From CAYFMP01 sp964344215 (GTDB taxonomy: Bacteria > Pseudomonadota > Alphaproteobacteria > Rhodospirillales > Casp-alpha2), in NCBI GenBank assembly GCA_964344215.1, contig CAYFMP010000006.1:1-64000 (forward strand): DNA of 64,000 bases, written 5' to 3'. The notes beneath the pieces are model-generated. The model made no database searches, was not told the DNA's origin, and worked only from the letters and a program-made list of their open reading frames with translations. Shown piece after piece: positions 52,615 through 62,416 of this stretch. Both the position numbers and the translations under genes were made by a program. Each line of letters opens with the position of its first letter. Position 1 is the stretch's first letter.

Positions 52615-52970
52615 GCGACGGGTTCGTCGACCGACTGAATGGAATCCTGGACGCTACCGCCAACTTCCCGCCGGACGGCTGCTCCATCGAGTGCAAGCGA
52701 TTCTTCGGCGGCGCGGCGGCCTGGGCCGACAAGCGCATCTTCGTCTCGCTGACGCCGGCCGGCCTCGCTCTCAAGCTTTCTGAGACCGACCGCCGGGAGA
52801 TGCTGGCGGCCGGCGGCCGGGCGCTGCGCTATTTTCCGAAGGCGCCGGTCAAGAAGGACTATGCAGTGGTGCCGGACGGCATCGCCGCCGATCCGGCGGC
52901 GCTCGGCCCGTGGATCGCGCGGGCGGCGGCCCATGTGCTGAGCCTGCCGAAGCCGGATAAGGGAAAATGA
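52611..52970 (+). CDS. TfoX/Sxy N-terminal domain protein
   Basis: The 119-residue protein starts at a GTG overlapping the nudC stop (GTGA). It matches the short TfoX N-terminal fold: KRFFGGAAAWADKRIFVSL, then LALKLSETDR, and RYFPKAPVKKDY. TfoX in gammaproteobacteria regulates competence, but stand-alone N-terminal-domain proteins are widespread and of unclear function. Confidence 0.8.
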   Translation: MSDGFVDRLNGILDATANFPPDGCSIECKRFFGGAAAWADKRIFVSLTPAGLALKLSETDRREMLAAGGRALRYFPKAPVKKDYAVVPDGIAADPAALGPWIARAAAHVLSLPKPDKGK

Positions 52971-52979
52971 CGGCGCCGT

Positions 52980-53843
52980 TCAGTCGCCGTGGTTGCCGGC
53001 CTGCTCGACGCGGTAGCCGTGAGCCGGGTAGGTGCCGAGCACCTTGACCTCGTGGGTGAAGAATGCCAACTCCTCGAGCGCCAGCTTCAAAGGCGTCTGT
53101 TGCGGGTGGCCTTCGACGTCGGCATAGAACTGGGCGGCGACGAAGTCGCCGCGCACGTAGCTCTCGAGCTTGGTCATGTTGACGCCGTTGGTGGCGAACC
53201 CGCCCAACGCCTTGAACAGGGCAGCCGGCACATTGCGGACCCGGAACACGAAGCTGGTGATACAATCGTCGCGCTCGGCGCTCGGCACGTCCGGATCGCT
53301 GGCCATGACCACGAAGCGCGTCGTGTTGTGCTCGGCGTCCTCGATGCCGGCCTGCAGCGAAATCAGGCCGTCCAGCTCGGCTGCCAACTCGGAACCGATG
53401 GCCGCTTGAGTGGTGTCACCCATGGCCGCAACGTCGGCCGCCGCGCCCGCCGTATCGACGTGCTCGATCGGCTCGATGGCGAGCTCGCGGATCAGGTTGC
53501 GGCATTGGTTGAGGGCGTGGATGTGGCTGTGGACGTGTGTCAGTCCATCGACAGTGGCGCCCTCGACGCCGAGCAGATGATGGTTCACCCGCTGGAAGTG
53601 CTCGGCCACGATGTGCAGTCCCGAATCGGGCAGCAGGTGATGAATGTCGGCGACCCGGCCGGCCACCGAGTTGTCGATGGGAATCATCGCCAGCCGAGCG
53701 ACGCCGTCGTGCACGGTGGCGAAGGCGTCCTCGAACGAGCGGCACGGCAGCGTCGTCATATCCGGATAGGCGCTGCGGCACGCCATGTCCGAATAGGCGC
53801 CGGGAACGCCTTGAAACGAAATCGTCTTGTCCGGGTCCGACAC
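52980..53843 (-). CDS. pheA: prephenate dehydratase
   Basis: The 287-residue enzyme converts prephenate to phenylpyruvate. It has FQGVPGAYSDMA at the start, the catalytic Thr in NTTRFVVM, and an ACT regulatory domain (about 195-280, containing the ESYVRG element of phenylalanine binding). The start is the GTG at 53843, with GGAG 8 bases upstream. It is downstream of kdsB by 16 bases. It is monofunctional, with no chorismate mutase domain. Confidence 0.94.
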   Translation of the reverse strand: MSDPDKTISFQGVPGAYSDMACRSAYPDMTTLPCRSFEDAFATVHDGVARLAMIPIDNSVAGRVADIHHLLPDSGLHIVAEHFQRVNHHLLGVEGATVDGLTHVHSHIHALNQCRNLIRELAIEPIEHVDTAGAAADVAAMGDTTQAAIGSELAAELDGLISLQAGIEDAEHNTTRFVVMASDPDVPSAERDDCITSFVFRVRNVPAALFKALGGFATNGVNMTKLESYVRGDFVAAQFYADVEGHPQQTPLKLALEELAFFTHEVKVLGTYPAHGYRVEQAGNHGD

Positions 53844-53859
53844 GCTGACGGCTCCGCGA

Positions 53860-54636
53860 TTACGGTTGTGCGGCCAGCAACTCGCGGGCGCGCTCCAGAT
53901 CGGCCGGAGTATCGACACCGAGGGGAACCGTGTCAACGCGCTGGGCATCGATGCGCATGCCGTTCTCCAGCGCGCGTAGCTGTTCGAGGCGTTCGCGCCG
54001 CTCCAGCACACCCGGCGGCAGCCTGACGAAGCGCTCCAGCGCCGTGCGCCTGAACGCATAGATGCCGATGTGATGGTACAGCGGCCCATCGCCCCACGGC
54101 ATGGCGACGCGGCTGAAATAGAGCGCCTGACCGCAGCGCTCGGCGGCGGGCATCGTCAACGCCACCTTCGGCGTGCTGTCGTCGTCGATCTCGGTCTGAT
54201 CGACGATCTCGGCGACAAGGGTGGCGATATCGCAGGTCGGCTCGGCCAGCGGCAGCAGCACGGCGCGCAGCAGATCGGGGGCGATATCCGGCAGGTCGCC
54301 CTGCAGGTTGACGACGCAGTCGTGGCGCTTCTGCGGATCGACGGTACAGACGGCCTCGAACACCCGGTCCGAGCCCGACGCGTGGTCGGGTCGCGTGTAG
54401 ACGGCGTCACCGCCGGCCTCTTTGACGACATCGATAATCTCGATGTCGCCGCAGGCGACGATGACCGGACCGATATCGGCCTCGACGGCGCGCCGCCACA
54501 CATGAACGATCATCGGCTCGCCGCCGATGTCGGCCAGCGGCTTGCCAGGCAACCGGGTCGAGGCCAGGCGCGCCGGGATGACGACGATGGGGGATGTCGG
54601 CGGCCCGGCGGGCGGCATGATTTGGTCGGCAGCCAT
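53860..54636 (-). CDS. kdsB: 3-deoxy-manno-octulosonate cytidylyltransferase
   Basis: The 258-residue enzyme activates Kdo with CTP for lipopolysaccharide synthesis. The signature PARLASTRLPGKPL is near the N-terminus; NLQGDLPDI and the HIGIYAFR region follow. The ATG at 54636 gives the family length. Its presence implies a Kdo-containing outer membrane. Confidence 0.95.
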   Translation of the reverse strand: MAADQIMPPAGPPTSPIVVIPARLASTRLPGKPLADIGGEPMIVHVWRRAVEADIGPVIVACGDIEIIDVVKEAGGDAVYTRPDHASGSDRVFEAVCTVDPQKRHDCVVNLQGDLPDIAPDLLRAVLLPLAEPTCDIATLVAEIVDQTEIDDDSTPKVALTMPAAERCGQALYFSRVAMPWGDGPLYHHIGIYAFRRTALERFVRLPPGVLERRERLEQLRALENGMRIDAQRVDTVPLGVDTPADLERARELLAAQP

Positions 54637-54758
54637 GGCCCGGAGCATACCGCGCCCACGGTATCGCTCCAACACCGAAGCCGCCGCCAACCAGTCATTG
54701 AACCGGCCGATGGACGGGGCTACATTGCCTGCCGGATTTCCGGCAGAGGAACAGAGTT

Positions 54759-55295
54759 ATGCATTTCTCCATACTCGAAAAAGCAGGTTTCGCCTTGCTG
54801 ATCACGGCATGGCTGGTATGGGGCTCCAACGCCGTCGGTAACATTCTGGTCCAGGCCGAACCGACGCAGACGGCGGCCGTCGCCGCTACCGACACCGCGC
54901 CCGAGCCAGCGCCGGCCACCGAAAGCGCACCGGCCGCTGCCGAGGATGCGCTGGCCATGTTGGGCTCGGCCGACGCCGAAGCCGGCGTCAAGGTGTTCAA
55001 GAAGTGCAAGGCCTGCCACACCACGAACGAGGGCGGCAAGAACAAGGTCGGCCCCAATCTGTGGGACGTCGTCGGCCGCGCCAAGGCGTCGGCCTCCGGC
55101 TACAAGTTTTCCGACGCTATGAGCGGGCTCGGCGGCGAGTGGTCCTATGGCGACCTCGATGCCTTTCTGACGGCGCCGAAGGCATTCGCCAAAGGCACCA
55201 AGATGAGCTATTCGGGTCTCAAGAAGGCCTCCGACCGGGCTGCCGTCATTCTTTATCTGCGCTCGCTGAGCGCCGCGCCAAAGCCGTTGCCATGA
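54759..55295 (+). CDS. membrane-anchored class I cytochrome c
   Basis: The 178-residue protein has an uncleaved N-terminal membrane anchor, an Ala/Pro-rich linker and a cytochrome c domain with the haem site CKACH near residue 84 and the axial Met in GTKMSYSG. It resembles CycM-type cytochromes that pass electrons from the bc1 complex to terminal oxidases. Its stop overlaps the start of the following phosphatase gene (ATGA). Confidence 0.92.
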   Translation: MHFSILEKAGFALLITAWLVWGSNAVGNILVQAEPTQTAAVAATDTAPEPAPATESAPAAAEDALAMLGSADAEAGVKVFKKCKACHTTNEGGKNKVGPNLWDVVGRAKASASGYKFSDAMSGLGGEWSYGDLDAFLTAPKAFAKGTKMSYSGLKKASDRAAVILYLRSLSAAPKPLP

Positions 55296-56086
55296 CCGCA
55301 GCCGGCGGCGGGACGGACGACGTCACCGCTTTTCTCGACCTGGCCGGACGGCTGGCCGACGCCGCCGCACCCGTCGCCATGAAGTATTTCCGCTCCGGCG
55401 TTGCCGCCGACGCCAAGGCCGACGACAGCCCGGTGACCGTCGCCGATCGGGAGGCCGAGGCGGTGATGCGGGGCTTCATCGCCGACGTCTATCCCGAACA
55501 CGGCATCGTTGGCGAGGAACACGGGACCGAGAATGCCGACGCCGAGTACGTCTGGGTGCTCGATCCGATCGACGGTACTCAGTCCTTCGTCACCGGCAAG
55601 CCCCTGTTCGGCACCCTCATAGCGCTCTTGCACGAAGGCCGCGCCGTTCTCGGGCTGATGGACATGCCGGCCCTGGGCGAGCGTTGGATCGGCGTCGCCG
55701 GGCAACCGACCACATTCAACGGCCGCGGCGTCGCCGTTCGCCAGTGCCCGGGTCTCGAAGACGCCTGGCTCTACGCCACCTCGCCACACATGTTCACGGA
55801 AACGCATTTCCCGCGTTTCGAGGTGCTCCGCCGCAACGCCAAGCGCACCGTCTACGGGGCCGAGTGCATGGCCTACGGGCTGCTCGCCAACGGTTACGTC
55901 GACATCGTCTGCGAGGACACCATGGAGCCTTATGACTACGCGGCGTTGGTACCCATCGTCGAGGGTGCCGGTGGCGTCATGACCGATTGGCAGGGCGCGC
56001 CTCTGGGCCTGCAATCGGACGGCACGGTGCTGGCGGTTGGCGATCCGGCGCTGCACGCAAAATTGGTGAAGGTTTTGCGCCGCTGA
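55292..56086 (+). CDS. inositol monophosphatase family, histidinol-phosphatase-like
   Basis: The 264-residue phosphatase shows the metal-binding GEEHG, DPIDGTQSF and a C-terminal EPYDYAALVPIVEGAGG. The wording is close to HisN-type histidinol-phosphatases, which complete histidine synthesis in many alphaproteobacteria lacking the HAD-type enzyme. It is translationally coupled to the cytochrome gene by a 4-base overlap. Confidence 0.85.
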   Translation: MTAAGGGTDDVTAFLDLAGRLADAAAPVAMKYFRSGVAADAKADDSPVTVADREAEAVMRGFIADVYPEHGIVGEEHGTENADAEYVWVLDPIDGTQSFVTGKPLFGTLIALLHEGRAVLGLMDMPALGERWIGVAGQPTTFNGRGVAVRQCPGLEDAWLYATSPHMFTETHFPRFEVLRRNAKRTVYGAECMAYGLLANGYVDIVCEDTMEPYDYAALVPIVEGAGGVMTDWQGAPLGLQSDGTVLAVGDPALHAKLVKVLRR

Positions 56087-56190
56087 GTTCGATCTCGGTC
56101 CGACACTTTTCGATGTTCCGACTTTTCGAGGGCATGGCTTCCGATGGTCTTAGATGCTCCGACGCTACCGCCACCTGCATGTCAGGTATT

Positions 56191-57231
56191 ATGATGAACG
56201 ATATGGACGGACATTCCTCTATTCATTTGTTGGGCACATGGCTAGCGGCGGCAATAATCTTGGCGCCGACCAGCGCCAAGGCCCAGATTCCTGATCAGTG
56301 GACGGTTCGTGAAAGTGAGGTGATCGAACGCAAGATCGTCTTCGGCACCGTCGAATCCGTCGACCTGACGGCGGCACGCGCCCGTATCGGGGGGACGCTC
56401 GCGACGGTCGAAATCGACGAAGGCAGCACGGTGACCGCTGATGAAATCGTGGCCCGGGTGGAAGACCCTAAGTTGGCCTTGCGGTTGAAGGCGACTGCGG
56501 CCCGAATTGCCGCTCTGAAATCGCAACGCGACTTGGCGGTGATTGCCTTGAACCGCACCCGAACGCTCCGCAAGCAGGGTGCCGCCAGCCAAGCGCGCCT
56601 CGACGAAGCATCGACGGCGCTCGACGTCATCGAACGCGACCTGACCGCCATGCATGCCGAGTATGCGGTCATCGCCGAGCAGCGCCAAGAAGGGGAGGTC
56701 AAGGCGCCGCGATCCGGACGGGTGTTGGACGTCGCCGTGACTCCCGGACAGGTCGTCCTGCCTGGCGAACGCATCGCCACCATCGCCGCCGAGGCTTACG
56801 TTCTCCGGCTGTCGCTTCCCGAGCGGCACGCCGGAAGTATCCGCGCCGGCGATAAAGTTTCAGTGGGCGCTCGAAGCCTGCTCACCGGCGGTACGGAGAT
56901 GACGGCACCGCGGGATGGAACGATCCGTCAGGTGTATCCAAAACTGGATCGCGGCCGTGTTGTCGCCGATGTCACCGTTGACGGACTCGGTGACTTCTTC
57001 GTCGGCGAACGAGTCCCGGTTCACATCGCCGCGGGTCGGCGATACACGATTGTCGTCCCGGCACCCTATCTGGCCAACCGCTACGGGGTCACTTTCGTGA
57101 GACACAGGGATGGCCGGGAAAATGTGGTTCAGACCGGAGAGAGGACGGCGGACGGCATCGAGGTACTCTCCGGCCTGCGCATCGGTGACATCCTGATTCC
57201 GGCGGTGGGAGCTGCGGGAGTGGCGCAGTGA
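56191..57231 (+). CDS. RND efflux membrane fusion protein
   Basis: From the ATG at 56191 (or 56194) the 346-residue protein has a signal peptide (cleavage near AKAQ), a biotinyl-lipoyl-like half (GGTLATVEIDEGSTVTADEIVARVEDP), a helical hairpin, the second lipoyl half (VKAPRSGRVLDVAVTPGQVV), and a beta-barrel. It would link the RND pump to an outer-membrane channel. Its stop overlaps the pump gene's start by 4 bases. Confidence 0.88.
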   Translation: MMNDMDGHSSIHLLGTWLAAAIILAPTSAKAQIPDQWTVRESEVIERKIVFGTVESVDLTAARARIGGTLATVEIDEGSTVTADEIVARVEDPKLALRLKATAARIAALKSQRDLAVIALNRTRTLRKQGAASQARLDEASTALDVIERDLTAMHAEYAVIAEQRQEGEVKAPRSGRVLDVAVTPGQVVLPGERIATIAAEAYVLRLSLPERHAGSIRAGDKVSVGARSLLTGGTEMTAPRDGTIRQVYPKLDRGRVVADVTVDGLGDFFVGERVPVHIAAGRRYTIVVPAPYLANRYGVTFVRHRDGRENVVQTGERTADGIEVLSGLRIGDILIPAVGAAGVAQ

Positions 57232-60200
57232 AACTTGGAGTCTCCGGGATCCTGACTCAGGCCTTCATCGGATCGCCCCTGACGCCGCTAATCCTGATGG
57301 TCTCCCTCGCATTGGGGACGATGGCGCTGCTGCTGCTGCCGCGCGAGGAGGAACCGCAGATCAGCGTTCCCATGGTTGACATCCTGGTCGAAGCCGATGG
57401 TCTCAAAGCCGCCGACGCCGTCGAACTGGTGACCGAACCGCTGGAAAACATCGTCAAGAGCATCAACTCGGTTGAACATGTTTATTCCCTGACCGAGGAC
57501 GACCGGGTCGTGGTGACGGCGCGATTCCTCGTCGGTACCGACGAGGACCGCGCGATCCTGCGTGTGCATGAGGAACTCCGTGCCAACCTGAATCAAATCC
57601 CTTTGGGTATTCCGGAACCGTTGATCGTTGGGCGCGGCATCAACGACGTTCCCATCGTCACTCTGACCCTGTCGCCCAAACGGGCGGAGGCCGATCGTTG
57701 GGACGATAATGGCCTGTTCGAGATTGCCGAGGAACTGTTGCACGAACTAACCAAGGCAGGCGACATCGGTTTGACGTTCCTCGTCGGTGGCAGCGCCTCT
57801 CAGATCAGAATCGAACCCGACCCGGAGCGTCTTTCGCTCTACGGGGTGACGCTGGAGCAGTTGATCGCCAAGGTCGGAGCCGCCAATCGTGCTTTTCTCG
57901 TCGGTCGCTTGCGCGAACGCAATAAGAGCGTTCCGGTAATTGCGGGACAGACCTTGGATGGTGTTTCCGATATTGGTCTGTTGTTGATCACCAGCCGCGA
58001 CGGTCGGCCGGTCTATGTTCGTGACGTCGCCCGCGTCGTGGTCGGTGCCGAACAGCGCGACGCCCGCGTATGGCACCTGAAACCCATAGCGGGTGGCGGC
58101 GTCTCCGTTGCGCCGGCCGTAACCATCGCGCTCGCCAAGCGCAAGGGCGCCAACGCTGTCGTCGCTGCCAAGGAGATCATTGAGCGGCTTGACCGAGTGC
58201 GCGGCCGTCTGGTTCCGGAGGGAATCGAGGTCGCCGTGACCCGCAATTACGGCGAGACAGCGACGGAGAAATCGGATGAATTGCTCTTTCACCTCGGCCT
58301 CGCAACGCTGTCGATCATCGCGCTGATCACTATCGTCCTTGGTTGGCGCGAGGGTGTTGTGGTGGCAGTGGTCGTGCCGACGACCATCCTGCTGACGCTG
58401 TTCGCCGCCTGGATGCTGGACTACACCATCAACCGGGTCAGTCTATTCGCGCTCATCTTTTCCATCGGCATCCTGGTCGACGATGCCATCGTGGTGATCG
58501 AAAATATTGTCCGCCATTGGCAAATGCAAGACGGACGAGAACCCACCCGTGCCGCCATAGACGCAGTCGCCGAGGTTGGCAACCCAACAATCGTCGCCAC
58601 TCTTACCATTGTCGTGGCCCTGTTGCCGATGATGTTCGTTTCAGGGCTGATGGGTCCCTACATGAGCCCAATTCCCGCCAATGCCTCGGCGGCAATGGCG
58701 TTCTCCTTCTTCGTCGCGGTTATCATCACGCCGTGGCTGCTGATGCGATTACGCGGCGGCAAGGGAATCGTGGGCGACGCCGAGAGCAGCGATGGTGGGC
58801 GCATGGGACGTTTCTACCGGCGCATTGCGGCGCCGTTGGTCGAAGGCCGGCGCCGCTCGAAACTTTTTCTCCTCGCCGTCAGTTTGGCCACCGTGGCGGT
58901 ACTCGGCCTGTTTGCCAGCAAGGACGTGACCGTTAAGTTGCTGCCTTTCGACAACAAGTCGGAAATCCAAATCGTCGCCGACCTGCCGGAGGGAACAAGC
59001 CTGGAGGAGACGGAACGGGTGCTGTTCGATGCCGCGCGGGCGATCTCCGACCTGCCTGAACTGGTCCACATGCAGGCCTACGCCGGCACCGCCATGCCAT
59101 TCAACTTCAACGGTTTGGTCCGGCACTATTACCTGCGCGACAAGCCGTGGATGGGCGACCTCCAAGTCAATCTGCTTGCCAAAGACGAACGCGCTCGCCA
59201 GAGCCACTCGATCGCTCTCGAGGCGCGAGAAAAACTTAAGAAGATCGACCTTCCCACCGGGGCCAACCTGAAGGTCGTCGAAGTACCGCCTGGTCCACCG
59301 GTGATCGCCACCTTGATCGCCGAGGTCTACGGTCCCGATGCGTCGACCCGGCGGGCCTATGCAAGGAAAATTCGCGACGCCTTCGAAGAGACGGACTTCA
59401 TGGTTGATGTCGATGACACCATGGGTACGCCGACGCAAAGACTGAGGGTGACCATAGATCAGCAAAACCTCGAATTTTACGGTGCCCACGAAGCGACTGT
59501 TTTCGACACTCTACGCACCTTGCTCGACGGTGTCGACGTCGGCTATTCCCACCGCGGCGGCGGAGTCAACCCGATGAGGATCACCGTGCGCCTGCCCCGG
59601 CACATGCTGCGAAAATCGGAAAATCTGCTCGCGACTCCCATCGCCGCGCCCGGGCAGGCAGCCGATACCGGCGCCGTAGTCGAACTGGGCGATGTCGTCC
59701 GCGTTGGCTCTGAGCGCGCATCGTATCCCATCTTTCGCCACAACGGCCGCTTCGCCGAAATGGTCACGGCTGAACTGGCGGGACGCTTCGAGGCACCGGT
59801 CTATGGCATGCTGGCGGTGGAGGAAAGGTTGGCGGCGATGGATTGGAAGGAAGGTGCTCCGCCGAGAGTCAGCTACCATGGTCAACCGAAGGACGAGGGC
59901 GTCGTTACCCTGTTGTGGGACGGCGAGTGGGAAATCACCTATGTGACCTTCCGCGACATGGGCCTGGCTTTTTCCTTCGCACTGTTCGGTATCTACGTTT
60001 TAGTCGTCGGCCAGTTCGGTTCATTCAAGCTGCCACTGGTGATTCTGGTGCCGGTACCCTTGACCCTAATTGGAGTCATGGTCGGACACTGGCTATTCGC
60101 AGCTCCCTTCACGGCGACGTCGATGATCGGCTTTATCGCACTTGCCGGTATTATCGTCCGCAACTCGATCCTACTCGTCGATTTCATTCGCCGCCGCCAG

Positions 60201-60437
60201 GACGGTCAGACGCCGCTTCGTCGTATTCTATTGGAAGCCGGCGCCGTCCGCTTCAAACCGATATTTCTGACCGCCGCAGCCGCCATGATCGGCGCCGCTT
60301 TCATCCTCGCCGACCCCATATTCCAGGGGCTGGCCATCTCCCTGGTCTTCGGCCTCGCCACTTCGACGGCGTTGACGCTGTTGACCATCCCGGCCATATA
60401 CGTCTGGCTCTGCGACGACGGGAAACCGCTCGCTTGA
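57228..60437 (+). CDS. RND efflux pump inner-membrane protein
   Basis: The 1069-residue protein has the AcrB-type layout: twelve membrane segments and two large periplasmic loops. The proton-relay Asp pair is present in GILVDDAIVVIENI of helix 4. It starts at a GTG inside the stop region of the fusion protein gene. No TolC-like outer-membrane gene is nearby, so a general channel encoded elsewhere is presumably used. The substrate is unknown. Confidence 0.93.
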   Translation: MKLGVSGILTQAFIGSPLTPLILMVSLALGTMALLLLPREEEPQISVPMVDILVEADGLKAADAVELVTEPLENIVKSINSVEHVYSLTEDDRVVVTARFLVGTDEDRAILRVHEELRANLNQIPLGIPEPLIVGRGINDVPIVTLTLSPKRAEADRWDDNGLFEIAEELLHELTKAGDIGLTFLVGGSASQIRIEPDPERLSLYGVTLEQLIAKVGAANRAFLVGRLRERNKSVPVIAGQTLDGVSDIGLLLITSRDGRPVYVRDVARVVVGAEQRDARVWHLKPIAGGGVSVAPAVTIALAKRKGANAVVAAKEIIERLDRVRGRLVPEGIEVAVTRNYGETATEKSDELLFHLGLATLSIIALITIVLGWREGVVVAVVVPTTILLTLFAAWMLDYTINRVSLFALIFSIGILVDDAIVVIENIVRHWQMQDGREPTRAAIDAVAEVGNPTIVATLTIVVALLPMMFVSGLMGPYMSPIPANASAAMAFSFFVAVIITPWLLMRLRGGKGIVGDAESSDGGRMGRFYRRIAAPLVEGRRRSKLFLLAVSLATVAVLGLFASKDVTVKLLPFDNKSEIQIVADLPEGTSLEETERVLFDAARAISDLPELVHMQAYAGTAMPFNFNGLVRHYYLRDKPWMGDLQVNLLAKDERARQSHSIALEAREKLKKIDLPTGANLKVVEVPPGPPVIATLIAEVYGPDASTRRAYARKIRDAFEETDFMVDVDDTMGTPTQRLRVTIDQQNLEFYGAHEATVFDTLRTLLDGVDVGYSHRGGGVNPMRITVRLPRHMLRKSENLLATPIAAPGQAADTGAVVELGDVVRVGSERASYPIFRHNGRFAEMVTAELAGRFEAPVYGMLAVEERLAAMDWKEGAPPRVSYHGQPKDEGVVTLLWDGEWEITYVTFRDMGLAFSFALFGIYVLVVGQFGSFKLPLVILVPVPLTLIGVMVGHWLFAAPFTATSMIGFIALAGIIVRNSILLVDFIRRRQDGQTPLRRILLEAGAVRFKPIFLTAAAAMIGAAFILADPIFQGLAISLVFGLATSTALTLLTIPAIYVWLCDDGKPLA

Positions 60438-60562
60438 ATGGGCCACCGCTGGGATTTTTCAATCACATCTCTGCCATAATCCGACGCCATCCTTGATCGC
60501 CGAACGCTGGCACCGCAATATTCGGGACCGTTGCCGTTCACGCCTCGTCATTGGGGAAACTC

Positions 60563-62401
60563 ATGCGCCGCTTCGTTCTTGCCGTTTCGTTGTTCGCCGT
60601 ATCGCTGTTTGCGGGCGCCGATCTGCGGGCTGCCGAAGACCCAAAACCGGCCCACGGCATCGCCATGCACGGCGACCTCAAGTACGGACCCGGTTTCAAG
60701 CACTTCGATTACGCCAACCCGGACGCGCCGAAGGGTGGCACCGTGCGTCTCAACGCCGTCGGCACCTACGATTCGTTCAACAGCTTCATCATCAAGGGCA
60801 ACCCTTCTGCCGGGCTCGGGTTTATCTACGAGAACCTGATGTCGGGTTCGGCCGACGAGGCGTTCAGCCAGTACGGTCAGTTGGCCGAAAGCGTGCGGAC
60901 GCCGAAGGACCGCTCCTGGGTGGAGTTCACGCTGCGCGCGGAAGCCCGCTGGCACGATGGCAGGCCGGTGACGGCCGACGACGTGATCTGGAGTTTCAAC
61001 ACGCTCGTCGAAAAAGGTACGCCGTTTTTCCGGTTTTACTACGGCAGCGTGAGCAAGGTCAGTCAGACCGGCCCGCGCGCCGTGCGTTTCGATTTCAAAC
61101 CGGGCGAAAACCGCGAGCTGCCGTTGATCCTCGGCCAGTTGACGGTGCTGCCGAAGCACTATTGGGAGACGCGCGACTTCACCAAGACGACCCTGGAGCC
61201 GCCCCTGGGCAGCGGTCCCTACAAGATCGAGTCGTTCGAGGCCGGCCGCTCGATTACCCTGCAACGGGTCGACGACTACTGGGGCAAGGACCTGCCGGTC
61301 AATCGCGGCCTCTACAACTTCGACCGCATCCGTTACGACTATTACCGCGACGGCACCATCGCGCTCGAGGCCTTCAAGGCCGGCGAATACGACTACCGCG
61401 CCGAGAACGCGTCGAAGGCGTGGGCCACCGCCTACGACATTCCCAACGTCAAGAAAGGCCTGATCCGCAAGGAGGAGATCAACCACAACCGGTCTTCCGG
61501 CATGCAGGCCTTCGTCTTCAACACCCGCCGCGAAATCTTCAAGGACCGCAGGGTGCGAAAGGCGCTGGCCCATGCGTTCGATTTCGAGTGGTCGAACAGG
61601 AACCTGTTTTACGGCCAGTATTCGCGCACCCGCAGTTATTTCGACAACTCGGAACTGGCGGCGACGGGACTGCCCGAAGGCGACGAGTTGAAGCTGCTCG
61701 AAAAGTATAGGGGCCGCATTCCCGACGAGGTGTTCACGCAGACCTACAATCCGCCGAAGAACGACGGTTCCGGCAACATTCGCCGCAACCTGCGCACGGC
61801 GAGCAAGATCCTCACCGAGGCCGGATGGATCATCAAGGACCGCCAGCGGGTCCACGCCGAGACCGGAAAGCCCCTGACCTTCGAGATTCTGCTGGTCAGC
61901 CCGCTGTTCGAGCGCATCGTGCTGCCGTTCGCCAAGAACCTCGAGAAACTCGGCGTCAAGGCCAGGGTGCGGACGGTCGATCCCTCGCAGTACCGCCGCC
62001 GCTTGGATACATTCGATTTCGACATCATCGTCGGCGGTGCAGGGCAATCGTTGTCGCCGGGCAACGAACAGCGTTCTTTCTGGGGCTCGAAGGCAGCCGA
62101 CCTGGAGGGGGGAAGGAACACCATCGGCATCAAGGACCCGGTCATCGACGAGTTGATCGAACTGTTGATCGCCGCTCCCCACCGCCAGGCCTTGGTCGAT
62201 CGGGTCCGGGCGCTGGACAGGGTCCTGCAATGGGGCCATTGGGTGATCCCCCACTGGCACGCCAAGTACGACCGCATCGCCTATTGGAACAAGTTCGGCC
62301 GGCCAGAGATCACACCCATCCAGGGCAACCAGTTCGTCGCCTGGTGGGTCGACCCGGTCAAGGAAAAAGCGCTCGAGAACAAGCTGCAATCGGCCCAATA
62401 G
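60563..62401 (+). CDS. yejA: peptide ABC transporter substrate-binding protein, YejA-like
   Basis: The 612-residue periplasmic binding protein (SBP_bac_5) has a signal peptide (cleavage near LRAAED) and family segments such as GTYDSFNSFIIKG, MSGSADEAFSQYG and SRTRSYFDNSELAA. In E. coli YejABEF imports peptides including microcin C. The ATG at 60563 has GGGGA just upstream. yejB and yejE homologues follow. Confidence 0.9.
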   Translation: MRRFVLAVSLFAVSLFAGADLRAAEDPKPAHGIAMHGDLKYGPGFKHFDYANPDAPKGGTVRLNAVGTYDSFNSFIIKGNPSAGLGFIYENLMSGSADEAFSQYGQLAESVRTPKDRSWVEFTLRAEARWHDGRPVTADDVIWSFNTLVEKGTPFFRFYYGSVSKVSQTGPRAVRFDFKPGENRELPLILGQLTVLPKHYWETRDFTKTTLEPPLGSGPYKIESFEAGRSITLQRVDDYWGKDLPVNRGLYNFDRIRYDYYRDGTIALEAFKAGEYDYRAENASKAWATAYDIPNVKKGLIRKEEINHNRSSGMQAFVFNTRREIFKDRRVRKALAHAFDFEWSNRNLFYGQYSRTRSYFDNSELAATGLPEGDELKLLEKYRGRIPDEVFTQTYNPPKNDGSGNIRRNLRTASKILTEAGWIIKDRQRVHAETGKPLTFEILLVSPLFERIVLPFAKNLEKLGVKARVRTVDPSQYRRRLDTFDFDIIVGGAGQSLSPGNEQRSFWGSKAADLEGGRNTIGIKDPVIDELIELLIAAPHRQALVDRVRALDRVLQWGHWVIPHWHAKYDRIAYWNKFGRPEITPIQGNQFVAWWVDPVKEKALENKLQSAQ

Positions 62402-62416
62402 CTACCGGCAGGTTTC